Numbered from the stretch's first letter, positions 7,766 through 17,179 are shown. The stretch is 64,000 nt of DNA from Sphingobacteriales bacterium (GCA_004144185.1 SEFP01000001.1:620001-684000), one strand, 5' to 3'. Notes: generated by a model not told the origin, from the sequence alone. Program-made: numbers and translations.

Positions 7766-10387
7766 ATGGACACCCCTCATTTTGTGGCCCTGCAGGCTGC
7801 GTACCAGACGGCTGCTACCGAGCATGAACGTATAGACAACCTGATCGATCAGGCCATGGAAGTACGGAATTATGACGTCGAAAAAGCCATGGCACTGGCC
7901 GATGAAATCCTGACCCGTTCGCAGGCTATCGGTTATCCATTGGGCACCGGCAGAGGGTTCAACATGAAAGGCTGGTGCTACTGGAGGCAGGGGTATTATG
8001 AAGAAGCGCGTGAGGTACTGAACCAAGCCTACAACATCGCGACTGAACATAAGAATAAAGCGCTGGAGGCGCGGGTGCTCAACAACTTCGCTTCCGTATA
8101 TCGCGATCTGGGCGATCTGGTCCGGGGACTGAACTACCTCGACATGGCCCTGCGGCTCAACGAAAAGCTGGGCGATGAGAAAGCACAGGCCGTATCGCTG
8201 GCGTCGATTGCCTCGATTTATTACGATCTGGCCGACTACGAAAACGCGCTCGATTTCGCCCAACGGGCTTTACCGGCCTTTGAAGCAGCACGCGACGTAC
8301 ACCGGCTGGGCAGCCTCAACTATATCCTGGGCAATATCTATTTTAAGCAAGGTGCGTATAGCAATGCGCTGCAACATTTTCAGCAAAATGCAACCATGGC
8401 CGATCCCGGTACTATTGCGCACGCCTTGGCGCTGAGCGGACTCGGAAAGGTGTACTTCAAGATGGGCGTTTCCGGACCGGCAGAAGAGTACCTGGCCAAT
8501 GCTCTCAAAATCGGTGAAGAAATGGGCGATGTGGAAGTACCGATCACCTGCTTTTACTACCAGGGCTGTATCGAAATGCAAACCGGTCATTACCGGCAGG
8601 CGAGCGCGCAGTTTTCAAAGGCTATGGAAGTCGCTGAAGATTCGCAACGCCGACCGGATATGATGAGCATCCACGAAACCTGCGCCTCGCTCTATGAAGA
8701 AATGGGCAATCTGCCGCAGGCCTATTATCACCTTAAATCGTATGAACAACTCAAGGAAGAAATCTTCCGGCAGACAGCTTTTAACAAACTCCGGAATTTG
8801 CAGGCCCGGCAGGAGCTGGAACTAGCGCGTAAGGAACTGGAAGTTGCCGAGCAGACCGCCCTTTTGAAGCAGCAGTTTATGGCCAACATGAGCCATGAAA
8901 TCCGCACGCCGATGAATGCCATTGTAGGCATGACCCGGTTACTGCTGGAAAAAAACCCGGCACCCGATCAGCTTAAGTATCTGAGTGCCATTCGCCAAAG
9001 CGCCGACAATCTGCTGGTGATTATCAACGATATTCTCGATTTCTCCAAGCTGGAAGCCGGGAAAATTACCCTGGAAGAAATTTCCTTCTCGGTAACCGAT
9101 ACGGTCCGGGACGTGCGGGAAATGCTGTTGCTCAAAGCAGACGAGAAAAAACTGGATTTCCGGATCGAAACCGCGCCGAATCTACCCCAGTGGGTCATGG
9201 GCGATCCTACGCGGCTGACTCAGATTTTAGTCAACCTGGCCGGCAATGCAATTAAATTTACCGATCACGGAGCCGTAACGCTTCGGGTGCAGGTGCTGGA
9301 CTCCAAAGACGCACAGTACCGGTTGTGCTTTGAGGTGATCGACACCGGGATTGGCATTCCGGAAGCGTATGTAAGCCAGATCTTTGAATCGTTTACGCAG
9401 GCCGGTTCGGATACTGCCCGCAGGTTTGGCGGCACCGGTCTGGGGCTCACCATCACCAAACAACTGGTAGAATTGATGAAAGGACAGGTTTCGGTGCAAA
9501 GCGCAGAAGGTAACGGCACCACCTTCCGGGTGGAATTGCCGTTCCGGAACGTACCGGCTCCGGAACAACGGGTGGCAGCGGTAGATGCAGAAACCGTTTT
9601 GCCTGCCTTTCTGTCCACCCTCCGCATCTTACTGGTGGAAGACAATGCATTTAACCAGATGGTGGCTCAGGATACGCTGCAAACCCTGCTTCCGGACGCT
9701 GAGGTAGACATCGCTGAAAACGGTCAGCTGGGAGTTGATGCTTTGCGTCAGAAAGCGTATGATCTCATCCTGATGGACGTTCAGATGCCGGTGATGGATG
9801 GCGTGACGGCCACGCGCATGATCCGGAAGGAGCTGCCGCAACCGGCCTGCAGCACCCCTATTATTGCCATGACGGCCAATGTCTTGCGCGAAGATGTGGA
9901 TACCTACTTATCGGCCGGGATGAATGCCTATGTTCCCAAACCGTTTCGGCCCGAAGACCTGAAGCGGGCGATTCTGCTGGCGTTGCCGGATGCGTCGCAC
10001 TTGAGGGGTACTGTTATCAAGCTTCCGGATGTTGTGGAGCCTGTGCTGCCTTCACTGGTAACGGATCTGACGTTTTTGAACGGTTTTGCCAATGGCAACG
10101 ACGAGAAAATAACGAAATACATTCGTATGTTTCTGAGCAATGCACCCCGGTTGCTGGCGGAAATCCGTACAGGTATTGCCACAGGCGATCTGAAAGCCGT
10201 CCAGATTGCCGCTCACTCACTGAAGCCGCAATTGAGCTATATGGGTGTAAAAGAAGAGATTAGCAATATCTTTCTGATGGAGCAGACAGCCGGTGGTGCG
10301 GGCATTTCCGGAACCCTGCCGGCCTTACTTCAGAACCTGCAGCGCGTCTGCGAAAAAGCCTTTCAGGAACTGAACCGGAACCTCTAA
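7766..10387 (+). CDS. TPR-containing hybrid sensor histidine kinase/response regulator with Hpt
   Basis: The product is 873 residues with no signal peptide or membrane helix, so it is a cytoplasmic sensor. Domains in order: TPR repeats (about 45-345), a coiled-coil linker, HisKA with MSHEIRTPMN (phospho-His377), an ATPase domain with the N box AGNAIKF and DTGIGIP, a receiver with acidic pair near 626 and phospho-Asp671 (ILMDVQMP), and a C-terminal Hpt with His817 (AAHSLKP). This is a complete His-Asp-His relay in one chain. The partner is probably the response regulator gene 69 bp downstream. The TPR region suggests a protein ligand; the signal is unknown. Confidence 0.93.
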   Translation: MDTPHFVALQAAYQTAATEHERIDNLIDQAMEVRNYDVEKAMALADEILTRSQAIGYPLGTGRGFNMKGWCYWRQGYYEEAREVLNQAYNIATEHKNKALEARVLNNFASVYRDLGDLVRGLNYLDMALRLNEKLGDEKAQAVSLASIASIYYDLADYENALDFAQRALPAFEAARDVHRLGSLNYILGNIYFKQGAYSNALQHFQQNATMADPGTIAHALALSGLGKVYFKMGVSGPAEEYLANALKIGEEMGDVEVPITCFYYQGCIEMQTGHYRQASAQFSKAMEVAEDSQRRPDMMSIHETCASLYEEMGNLPQAYYHLKSYEQLKEEIFRQTAFNKLRNLQARQELELARKELEVAEQTALLKQQFMANMSHEIRTPMNAIVGMTRLLLEKNPAPDQLKYLSAIRQSADNLLVIINDILDFSKLEAGKITLEEISFSVTDTVRDVREMLLLKADEKKLDFRIETAPNLPQWVMGDPTRLTQILVNLAGNAIKFTDHGAVTLRVQVLDSKDAQYRLCFEVIDTGIGIPEAYVSQIFESFTQAGSDTARRFGGTGLGLTITKQLVELMKGQVSVQSAEGNGTTFRVELPFRNVPAPEQRVAAVDAETVLPAFLSTLRILLVEDNAFNQMVAQDTLQTLLPDAEVDIAENGQLGVDALRQKAYDLILMDVQMPVMDGVTATRMIRKELPQPACSTPIIAMTANVLREDVDTYLSAGMNAYVPKPFRPEDLKRAILLALPDASHLRGTVIKLPDVVEPVLPSLVTDLTFLNGFANGNDEKITKYIRMFLSNAPRLLAEIRTGIATGDLKAVQIAAHSLKPQLSYMGVKEEISNIFLMEQTAGGAGISGTLPALLQNLQRVCEKAFQELNRNL

Positions 10388-10456
10388 AAGCACCTCCGGA
10401 TTTTGCAGGTCGCAAATCTGTTGTATTTTACCCCCTCCCTAACCTAACTCCTTCCT

Positions 10457-10969
10457 ATGGCGGTGGATGCCAAACGCTACCTGTTTCTGGTAGATGACGA
10501 GCCGATTCAAAATGAAATGCTCAAAGATTATCTGGCCGAACGCTTTCTATTTGAGCTGCAGGTTTTTGAAAACGGTGAAGATGCATTAAGCCAGTTGCAT
10601 CAAAAACCCGAGATCGTCATTCTGGATTATCACCTCAACGGCCAGAGCCGGGATGCCAAAAATGGTGTGGAAGTGCTACGCGCCATCAAGGAAGCCCAGC
10701 CCGATACCCAGGTCATTATGCTGTCCGGACAAGATAAGTTGGAAGTAGCCGTAGAAAGCATGCGCTATGGCGCGTACGACTATGTAGTCAAAGGTGAAAC
10801 CGCCTTTAACCGGGTCGAGAATGCCATCATCAATGTTAGTGAACTGAATAAAGCCCTGACGATCAACCAGGCCTACCGTCGTACCATTTTGCTGTTGTCG
10901 ATCGGAATCGGGGTCATTGCGCTGGTAGCCCTGTATCTGGCTTTTTTCACAGATGCTTATAGCCATTAA
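10457..10969 (+). CDS. Response regulator receiver with C-terminal membrane helix
   Basis: The product is 170 residues. Residues 8-130 form a receiver domain: acidic residues in VDDEP (13-15), phospho-Asp57 in VILDYHLN, the switch serine in MLSGQ, and Lys in VVKGE. Instead of a DNA-binding or enzymatic output there is a short linker and one hydrophobic helix (about 144-163, RTILLLSIGIGVIALVALYL) followed by a few polar residues. It is therefore probably a tail-anchored receiver with no classical output. It lies 69 bp after the hybrid kinase with no terminator between, which suggests co-transcription and phosphotransfer from the kinase's Hpt domain (inference). Confidence 0.8.
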   Translation: MAVDAKRYLFLVDDEPIQNEMLKDYLAERFLFELQVFENGEDALSQLHQKPEIVILDYHLNGQSRDAKNGVEVLRAIKEAQPDTQVIMLSGQDKLEVAVESMRYGAYDYVVKGETAFNRVENAIINVSELNKALTINQAYRRTILLLSIGIGVIALVALYLAFFTDAYSH

Positions 10970-11041
10970 TCTCAGGAAGGACCGCACCTTTGCGTTTTCT
11001 TAAAAGGTATTCTTCCGGAATCCGTTTTCTTCTCCATTTTC

Positions 11042-12262
11042 ATGTTGGAACCAGATCTAGTTTCGATGATTCCTTTGGCCCAGCGGCTCGACCGCATTCA
11101 GGAGCCACAAACCATTAAAATGGCAAAGCTCGGTCGGGAGTTGCGGGCGCAGGGCGCTCCGCTCATCGATCTGAGCCTGGGAGAACCCGACTTCCGGACC
11201 CCCGATTTTATCTGTGAGGCGGCCAACGCCGCCATGGCCGAAGGCCGGACCAAATATCCACCGGTAGCCGGCATTCCGGAACTGCGGCAGGCTATCTGCG
11301 CCAAACTGAAGCGCGACAATGGGCTCAACTACCTGCCGGAAGAAACCATTGTTTCAACCGGTGCCAAACAAGCGTTGGCCAATATCATTCTATGTCTGAT
11401 CAATCCGGGCGATGAAGTAATCATCCCGACACCATTCTGGGTGACCTACGGCGCACTAGTGCTGCTGGCCGAAGGCACACCCGTGTATGTCCACTGTCCG
11501 GTAGCCCAGCAGTTTAAGCTCACACCGGAGCAGCTGGAAGCGGCGATCACGCCCAAGACCAAGATGTTTATCTTCTCTTCGCCCTGCAACCCTACTGGTA
11601 CCGTGTATTCGCGGGAGGAGCTGGCAGCACTGGCAGAGGTTTTTGCCCGGCATCCGCAGGTGGTGATTGTAAGCGACGAGATCTACGAATACATCAACTA
11701 CGCAGGCGGCCATCAAAGCATTGCCCAGTTTGATGCCGTACGCGACCGCGTGGTGGTGGTCAACGGCTTTTCCAAGGGGTTTGCCATGACCGGCTGGCGA
11801 CTGGGGTACCTGGCCGCACCAAAATATATGGTGCAGGCCTGCGAAAAGCTGCAAAGCCAGTTTACCTCAGGTGCCAATGTTATTTCGCAGTACGCCGGCG
11901 TTACGGCACTGACCCAACCGCTGGATGCGACGCATGCTATGACCGCTGCGTTTCAGGAACGTCGCGATTTCGTAATCGGCCGGTTGCAGCAGATTCCGAG
12001 GCTGAACGTACCGGTACCAGACGGCGCGTTTTATGCGTTTCCGGATGTGAGCGCCTATTTCGGCACTACTACGCCCGATGGGATGCGTATTCAAACCGAC
12101 GAAGACGTATCCATGTACCTGTTGAACATCGCGCATGTCAATACCGTGTATGGAGCAGCATTTGGCGACGATCAGTGCATCCGGATGAGCTATGCGACTG
12201 GCATGGACAATTTGCGGGAGGCACTGTCCCGTATGGCCGATGCGTTCGGTAAACTGCGCTAG
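11042..12262 (+). CDS. Pyridoxal-phosphate aspartate aminotransferase (class I)
   Basis: The product is 406 residues, a fold type I aminotransferase. The conserved substrate-binding LSLGEPDF, the STGAKQALANI phosphate-binding segment, SPCNPTGTVYS, VSDEIYEYI and the PLP-lysine motif GFSKGFAMTGWRLGYLA (Lys245 from the first ATG) are all present. The sequence fits the Igamma aspartate/prephenate aminotransferases, which convert aspartate and 2-oxoglutarate to oxaloacetate and glutamate. The exact substrate cannot be fixed from sequence. A second in-frame ATG at 11066 would remove eight residues. A one-mismatch -7 box (CACCTTTG) lies at 10985. A hairpin terminator follows at 12292. Confidence 0.9.
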   Translation: MLEPDLVSMIPLAQRLDRIQEPQTIKMAKLGRELRAQGAPLIDLSLGEPDFRTPDFICEAANAAMAEGRTKYPPVAGIPELRQAICAKLKRDNGLNYLPEETIVSTGAKQALANIILCLINPGDEVIIPTPFWVTYGALVLLAEGTPVYVHCPVAQQFKLTPEQLEAAITPKTKMFIFSSPCNPTGTVYSREELAALAEVFARHPQVVIVSDEIYEYINYAGGHQSIAQFDAVRDRVVVVNGFSKGFAMTGWRLGYLAAPKYMVQACEKLQSQFTSGANVISQYAGVTALTQPLDATHAMTAAFQERRDFVIGRLQQIPRLNVPVPDGAFYAFPDVSAYFGTTTPDGMRIQTDEDVSMYLLNIAHVNTVYGAAFGDDQCIRMSYATGMDNLREALSRMADAFGKLR

Positions 12263-12291
12263 CGCTCAGCAACCAACCTCTTTTAAAAATC

Positions 12292-12320
12292 AAAAGCCGC
12301 ACGGAGTCCGTGCGGCTTTT
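12292..12320 (+). terminator. Terminator after the aminotransferase
   Basis: The arms 12292-12305 and 12307-12320 are perfect inverted copies; in practice a 10-12-bp stem with a small loop forms, ending in a T run. Confidence 0.85.
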
Positions 12321-12344
12321 TTAGGTCTGTTCCGGAAAAGGCCT

Positions 12345-12800
12345 CTAGCGCTGAAACAGCTTCTTGTTGCTGAGCGTTTCCGCGACCATTCCGGCCACCC
12401 AGGAGCCGAGCAGGTAATAGGTGGTCGACATGACTTTGGTTTTGGTAGTGCGCGTGGTCGGAGCCGTGATCAGTCCCAGTTTCTTCGGCAAAAACAGCGA
12501 CCCCAGTCCGGCCAGCAATCCCATCCCGGTCGTACGGGCGGCTTTTTGCGTTCCGGAAACGGCCGTGGCGTAATACAGGCTATTGGTGAGCAGATCAGCT
12601 GCCAGCGTACCCCAGTACAGCTTATCACCGGTCGGCGCCGACTGACCGGCCTTGTCAAGCAATTTATTGGCGGCGTCCATACCCAGTTTTTCCAGTCGGG
12701 GCGCGTCATCATCGAAGCGACGCATGGTTTCGTTCAGGATATTGACCACTATGGCACCAGCCAGTCCGGCGATCAGCGCATTAACCGTTTTCGGATTCAT
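12345..12800 (-). CDS. Small membrane protein, unknown function
   Basis: The product is 151 residues. It has an N-terminal hydrophobic segment (ALIAGLAGAIVVNIL) followed by an acidic-basic stretch, and further hydrophobic helices towards the C-terminus (TGMGLLAGLGSLFL, YYLLGSWVAGMVAE). It looks like a small membrane protein with three or four helices. I recognise no family. It converges with the aminotransferase and shares the intergenic hairpin at 12292. Confidence 0.6.
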   Translation of the reverse strand: MNPKTVNALIAGLAGAIVVNILNETMRRFDDDAPRLEKLGMDAANKLLDKAGQSAPTGDKLYWGTLAADLLTNSLYYATAVSGTQKAARTTGMGLLAGLGSLFLPKKLGLITAPTTRTTKTKVMSTTYYLLGSWVAGMVAETLSNKKLFQR

Positions 12801-12914
12801 AAGACAGAGATTTTACGCTGAACCAAAAAAGACCGGGCCAGTTGATTCCGGAAGCCGGTGAAGTGATGGCGCGGTTTTTCCGGAACCTGCGATTCAAGAA
12901 TTTTTCGTTCTCCC

Positions 12915-13466
12915 ATGAAAAAGAATACCGTCCGGAGACTGGGGATCGCTGCCGGTGCCATCACTGTTGCCGGTGCCCTCGCTGCCGTATTTCTGAAAAC
13001 CCGCCGTACCATTCCGGAAGGCATCGAAGCGGTTTCGCCGTTCAACCCGGACCTGTACTTGGGGGAATGGTATGAGATTGCCCGGTTCGATTTTCGGTTT
13101 GAACGGGGTCTGGACCACACCACGGCCAATTATAGCCGGAGTGCAGATGGCAGTATTAAAGTGGTGAATACCGGTCGAAAAAAGGATGGCACGTCTACCC
13201 AGGCGACCGGTAGAGCCATTTTTGTAGGTCCGGAAACGACCGCTCAGCTTAAAGTATCGTTTTTCGGTCCGTTTTATGCCGGTTACAATGTGATTGCTAT
13301 TGATGAAGAGTACCGGTATGCACTCGTCTGCGGAAACAGCCGTGACTATTTGTGGATTCTGAGCCGGAAGAAAAATATTCCGGAAACGATCAAGCAACAG
13401 TACCTCCAGCAGGCACAGGCACTAGGATTCAAAACCGAAAACCTGATCTGGCCCAACCAGTTGTAA
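12915..13466 (+). CDS. Blc-type lipocalin with N-terminal membrane anchor
   Basis: The product is 183 residues. The lipocalin signature YLGEWYEIARFDFRFERG begins the barrel (about residue 47), and ALVCGNSRDYLWILSR matches the third conserved region of bacterial Blc lipocalins, which bind fatty acids or lysophospholipids. Blc is normally an outer-membrane lipoprotein; here no lipobox is seen. Residues 9-28 form a hydrophobic helix followed by KTRR, so the protein looks anchored by a transmembrane segment. It is divergent from the small membrane protein on the left. Confidence 0.88.
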   Translation: MKKNTVRRLGIAAGAITVAGALAAVFLKTRRTIPEGIEAVSPFNPDLYLGEWYEIARFDFRFERGLDHTTANYSRSADGSIKVVNTGRKKDGTSTQATGRAIFVGPETTAQLKVSFFGPFYAGYNVIAIDEEYRYALVCGNSRDYLWILSRKKNIPETIKQQYLQQAQALGFKTENLIWPNQL

Positions 13467-13484
13467 ACGCCCCAAACGATACGC

Positions 13485-13502
13485 AGCCGGCGACAACCGG
13501 CT
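13485..13502. terminator. Short convergent hairpin
   Basis: The 6-bp stem AGCCGG/CCGGCT with a 6-base loop lies between the lipocalin stop and the hddC stop, two converging genes. Confidence 0.45.
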
Positions 13503-14216
13503 TTAAGAAGCCCCCAGTACCTGCGGGATTTCTGTTTGTGCCCGCTCGTAATCGTCCGGAACGCCGATGTCGATAAAATATCCCGAGTCCAGACTGGCGT
13601 ACAGCCGCCCTTCGCCTACGGTTGCTTCCAAGTAGTCTTTTTCGAACGAGAATTTGGCCGGAAACAGACGCGATACGAAGGTTGTTCGGCTGATTACATA
13701 AATGCCGCCATTGATCAGTCCTTCTTGGCAGGGCTGCTTTTCGGCAAATGCGGTGATCTCGTTTCCGGAAGCGATTTCCACAGTTCCATACCGTTCAAAA
13801 TCCTGCATCGGTTTTAATGCCAAGGTCGTTTCGGCATCAGCATTTAGATGCGTTTGCAGCAGATCTTCCAGCGAAGCATTGAAGAGCGTATCACCGTTTA
13901 CTACAAACACCTGTTCGTGTTGACAGTTCTGCAACGCCAGTACCATTCCACCGCCGGTACCCAACGGCTCGTGCTCGATCACATAATCGACTTCAAAGGG
14001 CAAGTCCTGCGTTTGCAACCAGTCGAGAACCACCTCATGCCGATAGCCCAGTGAGAGTACACAACGGGTACAGCCTTGCCGGTCCAGATAGCGAAACAGC
14101 CAGTGCAGGAACGGCTGCCCGCCTACAGGTGCCATGCATTTGGGTTGATCTCCGATTACGCCCCGCAACCGGGTGCCGAGTCCGCCGGCCAGTACAATGC
14201 ACTCCTTTGAATTCAT
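13503..14216 (-). CDS. hddC: D-glycero-alpha-D-manno-heptose 1-phosphate guanylyltransferase-like
   Basis: The product is 237 residues, a sugar-1-phosphate nucleotidyltransferase. It has the GGLGTRLRG nucleotide-binding loop, a PKCMAPVGGQPFL segment, and VVNGDTLF (metal-binding Asp). Length and motifs fit HddC, which makes GDP-heptose from heptose 1-phosphate for surface glycans. The gene upstream encodes the matching kinase HddA. The other enzymes of the route (GmhA isomerase, GmhB phosphatase) are not in the window. Other NDP-hexose transferases look similar, so the substrate rests on the neighbour. Confidence 0.8.
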   Translation of the reverse strand: MNSKECIVLAGGLGTRLRGVIGDQPKCMAPVGGQPFLHWLFRYLDRQGCTRCVLSLGYRHEVVLDWLQTQDLPFEVDYVIEHEPLGTGGGMVLALQNCQHEQVFVVNGDTLFNASLEDLLQTHLNADAETTLALKPMQDFERYGTVEIASGNEITAFAEKQPCQEGLINGGIYVISRTTFVSRLFPAKFSFEKDYLEATVGEGRLYASLDSGYFIDIGVPDDYERAQTEIPQVLGAS

Positions 14217-14305
14217 AGTGGAGGGTTTCTATTGTATCCGGTCATGAAATACGCGTTTGAATTCCGGAAGCAGATTTAAATAGCCATACCTATACGAACC
14301 GAACG

Positions 14306-15328
14306 TTACATCGTCCAGCCGATCTGTCCATGCTCGACAAAGTCGAAAGGGCGAAACTCACCAGGTAAATCCGAGAGCGCAGCTTTCACCTGATGACGGG
14401 TGTTGGCCGGACAGTAAAACATCATAAAGCCGCCGCCGCCGGCACCGGAAATCTTGCCGCCGGTAGCGCCTGCGCCCAGCGCCTTTTGGTACACCGCATC
14501 CATGGCATCATTGGAGATTCCCTGTGCCATCTGCTTTTTATACCGGAAGCCGTAATCAAGGATGCCACCGATATCATCGACCCGGCCTTTGAGGAGGGCT
14601 TCTTTCATCATCTGGGCCTGCTCTTTGAGAGCATGCATAGCGTCGATGCTTTGCTGATTGTTGCTTTTTACATTCTGGCTTTGCACCTTGATGATGGCCG
14701 CACTTTCCCGGCTGGTAGCGGTAAAGTACAGCAGCATATTATGTGCCAGTTCTTGTAAATACCGGAGCTTCACACGAAGCGGATTCACAATCACGCGGTC
14801 TTCGGCATAAAACTCCATGAAGTTGACTCCACCGAAGGTTGCCGCATATTGATCCTGCTTGCCTCCTGCCATCCCCAGATCTTCCCGCTCGATCTGATAC
14901 GCCAGATGCGCCAGGTCGTACTCGCCCAGCGGCAACCGAAGCCATTCAGCGAAAGCGCCCAGAATGGCGACCATCAGCGTGGAAGACGTTCCAAGTCCGG
15001 AACCAGCCGGTGCATCTACCGAAGTAGTGAGCCGGAATCCGGAAGGAACCGGTCCCCATTCCCGCACAATCCGGTTGTAGGCACCGGTTGCCAGCGATAG
15101 TGTACCGGTCACAGGCAACGCCGATTCCAGCGGATGGGTCACCTGCTCGCCCCGGTCAATGGCTACAAATTCAATGCGGTTGTCAGGCAGCAGTTCGATG
15201 GACGCATACGCATACAGCGAAACAGTTGCATTGAGTACTGCACCACCATAACGGTCGCAATACGGGGCCACATCGGTGCCACCACCGGCCAGCCCGATAC
15301 GAAGGGGCGCTTTGGAACGAAAAATCAT
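14306..15328 (-). CDS. hddA: GHMP-family heptose 7-phosphate kinase-like
   Basis: The product is 340 residues. It has the N-terminal APLRIGLAGGGTD, the ATP-binding motif PAGSGLGTSST and the C-terminal GAGGGGFMMFYC, all standard GHMP-kinase elements. The overall form fits HddA, which phosphorylates D-glycero-D-manno-heptose 7-phosphate at C1. It lies 89 bp upstream of hddC on the same strand and 28 bp downstream of the VanZ-family gene, so it is probably part of the leftward unit starting near gcvH. The heptose would feed a GDP-heptose donor for envelope or S-layer glycans (inference). Confidence 0.82.
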   Translation of the reverse strand: MIFRSKAPLRIGLAGGGTDVAPYCDRYGGAVLNATVSLYAYASIELLPDNRIEFVAIDRGEQVTHPLESALPVTGTLSLATGAYNRIVREWGPVPSGFRLTTSVDAPAGSGLGTSSTLMVAILGAFAEWLRLPLGEYDLAHLAYQIEREDLGMAGGKQDQYAATFGGVNFMEFYAEDRVIVNPLRVKLRYLQELAHNMLLYFTATSRESAAIIKVQSQNVKSNNQQSIDAMHALKEQAQMMKEALLKGRVDDIGGILDYGFRYKKQMAQGISNDAMDAVYQKALGAGATGGKISGAGGGGFMMFYCPANTRHQVKAALSDLPGEFRPFDFVEHGQIGWTM

Positions 15329-15356
15329 TTCCGGAATTGAAGCAGACAGGAGAGTT

Positions 15357-15761
15357 TTAAAACGGTTTTTTGACGGATGGCTGCCGGGTTCGGGTCCGTT
15401 GCCAGAGCCAGAACAGCAGTACGCCCATGAAAACGCCGATGGTGTTGGCGCCCATATCCATCAGATCGAATGCCCGGTGCAGCCACGGATAAGTGAGGTA
15501 TTGAAGAATCTCGACCACCAGTCCGAAGAGCACGCAGAAGATAACGACCCGGATGACCGTCGCGCGCCGGGGGTAGTTCAGTCCCAGAAGCATCAGCAAC
15601 GTCTGCACCCCAAACAGGACAAAATGCACCCATTTATCGGCCAGCGGTACATCTACTTCCGGAATCTCATTCGACGGGACCAGGCAGGCGATCAGCAGCG
15701 CGAGGCCCCAGAGCCAGGCACCGATCCGGGCCCATTCCTGCCGGTTTGCAGGCAGTGACAT
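15357..15761 (-). CDS. VanZ-family membrane protein
   Basis: The product is 134 residues with four predicted membrane helices. The conserved VanZ features are seen: DKWVHFVLFG after the first helix and the acidic segment in AFDLMDMGANTIG before the last helix, with EILQ preceding it. The biochemical role of VanZ proteins outside teicoplanin resistance is unknown. It begins 10 bp after the gcvH stop and precedes hddA by 28 bp, so it is almost certainly co-transcribed with gcvH. Confidence 0.82.
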   Translation of the reverse strand: MSLPANRQEWARIGAWLWGLALLIACLVPSNEIPEVDVPLADKWVHFVLFGVQTLLMLLGLNYPRRATVIRVVIFCVLFGLVVEILQYLTYPWLHRAFDLMDMGANTIGVFMGVLLFWLWQRTRTRQPSVKKPF

Positions 15762-15771
15762 AGCTCTTGAA

Positions 15772-16149
15772 CTAGCCTACGAGATCCTGATACGCCGGAG
15801 CATCCATCAGCGCTTCGACGTCGGCGATGCTGTCTACGGTCATTTTGATCATCCAGCCTTCGCCATACGGATCGCTGTTCACGGATTCCGGAGCGGTTTC
15901 GAGATTCGGGTTCACTTCCGTGATGGTACCGGCAACCGGCAGATACAGATCGGAAACGGTTTTAACCGCCTCTACGGTACCAAACACTTCATTGGCATCG
16001 ATCTTCTGACCTTGGGTGCTGATGTCGACGAATACGATATCGCCCAGTTCGTGCTGTGCAAATTCGGTGATACCAACGGTGGCGACATTACCTTCAAGGC
16101 GAATCCACTCGTGGTCTTTGGTATACTTCAGGGTATCCGGAAAAGTCAT
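15772..16149 (-). CDS. gcvH: Glycine cleavage system H protein
   Basis: The product is 125 residues from the ATG at 16149 ([15 protein letters not shown]), the normal length for H protein; the longer frame to 16254 is not supported by homology. The lipoyl-lysine is Lys63 in [12 protein letters not shown] protein carries the aminomethyl group between GcvP, GcvT and the lipoamide dehydrogenase. GcvP is encoded 45 kb away at 60701, and gcvT is not in the window, so the system is scattered. The gene is followed by the VanZ-family gene with only 10 bp between. Confidence 0.95.
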   Translation of the reverse strand: MTFPDTLKYTKDHEWIRLEGNVATVGITEFAQHELGDIVFVDISTQGQKIDANEVFGTVEAVKTVSDLYLPVAGTITEVNPNLETAPESVNSDPYGEGWMIKMTVDSIADVEALMDAPAYQDLVG

Positions 16150-16241
16150 AAAAAACAGGTCATTACAGATGAGGATGCTAATGTAGGAAATCCGGTGCAG
16201 GAATCCGCCACGAGCTTTGTATACAGTAGGTACGGAGAAAA

Positions 16242-17024
16242 TTAATTCATCCACACGGCTTCAAAAACAGCCACGGTTTTGCCATCGCGCATCAGTGTCA
16301 GCATATCAGCTGCCACTTGATACGTAGTCATTCCTTCCAGTGTTTTCAGAAATTCCGTTTCTATCCGGTCCGGTCCACAGGCCATCCGTGTAGACGCCAG
16401 CGGCGAAATCCTGAGCCGGTTTCCGGACAGCAGTTCAAAGGTTCCGGAAAAATTATTGCACCCGCCGTTCCCATTCGTTTTCCCGGTAGCGCTGTGAAAC
16501 AGTACATGAGGCCGTCCTCCGGGCAGATCTGAAGCGATCGCGCGACCGTTCAGCATCGTCAGCGACCAATAGTGTTCCGTTGGGTTGGCTGCCTGTTCAG
16601 CGGTCACCTTGTACAGCGTGTATTCCGGGCGTTCTTCCCGCAACCGGTCGCCGGTTCCCAGACGCATCATGATCAATCCTTGTTTGTTGATCCGGTACGG
16701 CACATTTAAGGAGGAGTTAGAAGGTTGCAGCACCACCAATCCCTTTTTCTGGTCCCAGACAGCATTTCCTGCTTCGGTATACGGCTTGGACAGCCCGGTA
16801 GTGCTGGCGCTGGTGCGGGTATAGTGGCCATCTTCTTTTAAGACGATACGTGTGGCCACACTGCTATCGCCCATTCCGCGCAAACGGCCTTCATAGGTAC
16901 CGGCCCAGTCGGCAGGGGTTAGATGGTTTTTACCGTTTACCAACCGGCGCTGCTGGTAGCAGCTTGCCAGCGTCAGGATCAGAAGGAGTACCGGAAGTTT
17001 CCGGAAAACGTTGAATGCAGTCAT
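16242..17024 (-). CDS. Lipoprotein with NlpE-like and META domains
   Basis: The product is 260 residues. A lipobox LASC places the acylated cysteine at 22. Residues about 40-130 resemble the NlpE N-terminal barrel ([11 protein letters not shown], then [12 protein letters not shown]) but lack the CxxC of E. coli NlpE. Residues about 150-258 are a META/HslJ domain ([30 protein letters not shown], a conserved cysteine pair). The combination is common in Bacteroidota outer-membrane lipoproteins linked to envelope stress. It lies 92 bp upstream of gcvH. Confidence 0.82.
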   Translation of the reverse strand: MTAFNVFRKLPVLLLILTLASCYQQRRLVNGKNHLTPADWAGTYEGRLRGMGDSSVATRIVLKEDGHYTRTSASTTGLSKPYTEAGNAVWDQKKGLVVLQPSNSSLNVPYRINKQGLIMMRLGTGDRLREERPEYTLYKVTAEQAANPTEHYWSLTMLNGRAIASDLPGGRPHVLFHSATGKTNGNGGCNNFSGTFELLSGNRLRISPLASTRMACGPDRIETEFLKTLEGMTTYQVAADMLTLMRDGKTVAVFEAVWMN

Positions 17025-17118
17025 AAGCGTGGCGCAAGTTCCGGAAAAAACCGGTTGTGCAGCCGCCGTACCAAAATGTTGCCAGCCTTGGAGTTTATTT
17101 CGGAAGAGACCGGCACCC

Positions 17119-17126
17119 TACCTTCG
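17119..17126 (+). promoter_or_regulatory. -7 box for the CoA-transferase genes (TACCTTCG)
   Basis: A one-mismatch TAnnTTTG box lies 53 bases before the subunit A ATG at 17180. An in-frame extension of the gene starts upstream of this box and so is not used. Confidence 0.45.
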
Positions 17127-17179
17127 CGCGGTCCGGTTTTCGGGCATGCGTTTCGCGATCTCATGCTTTTCTTTTTTCT

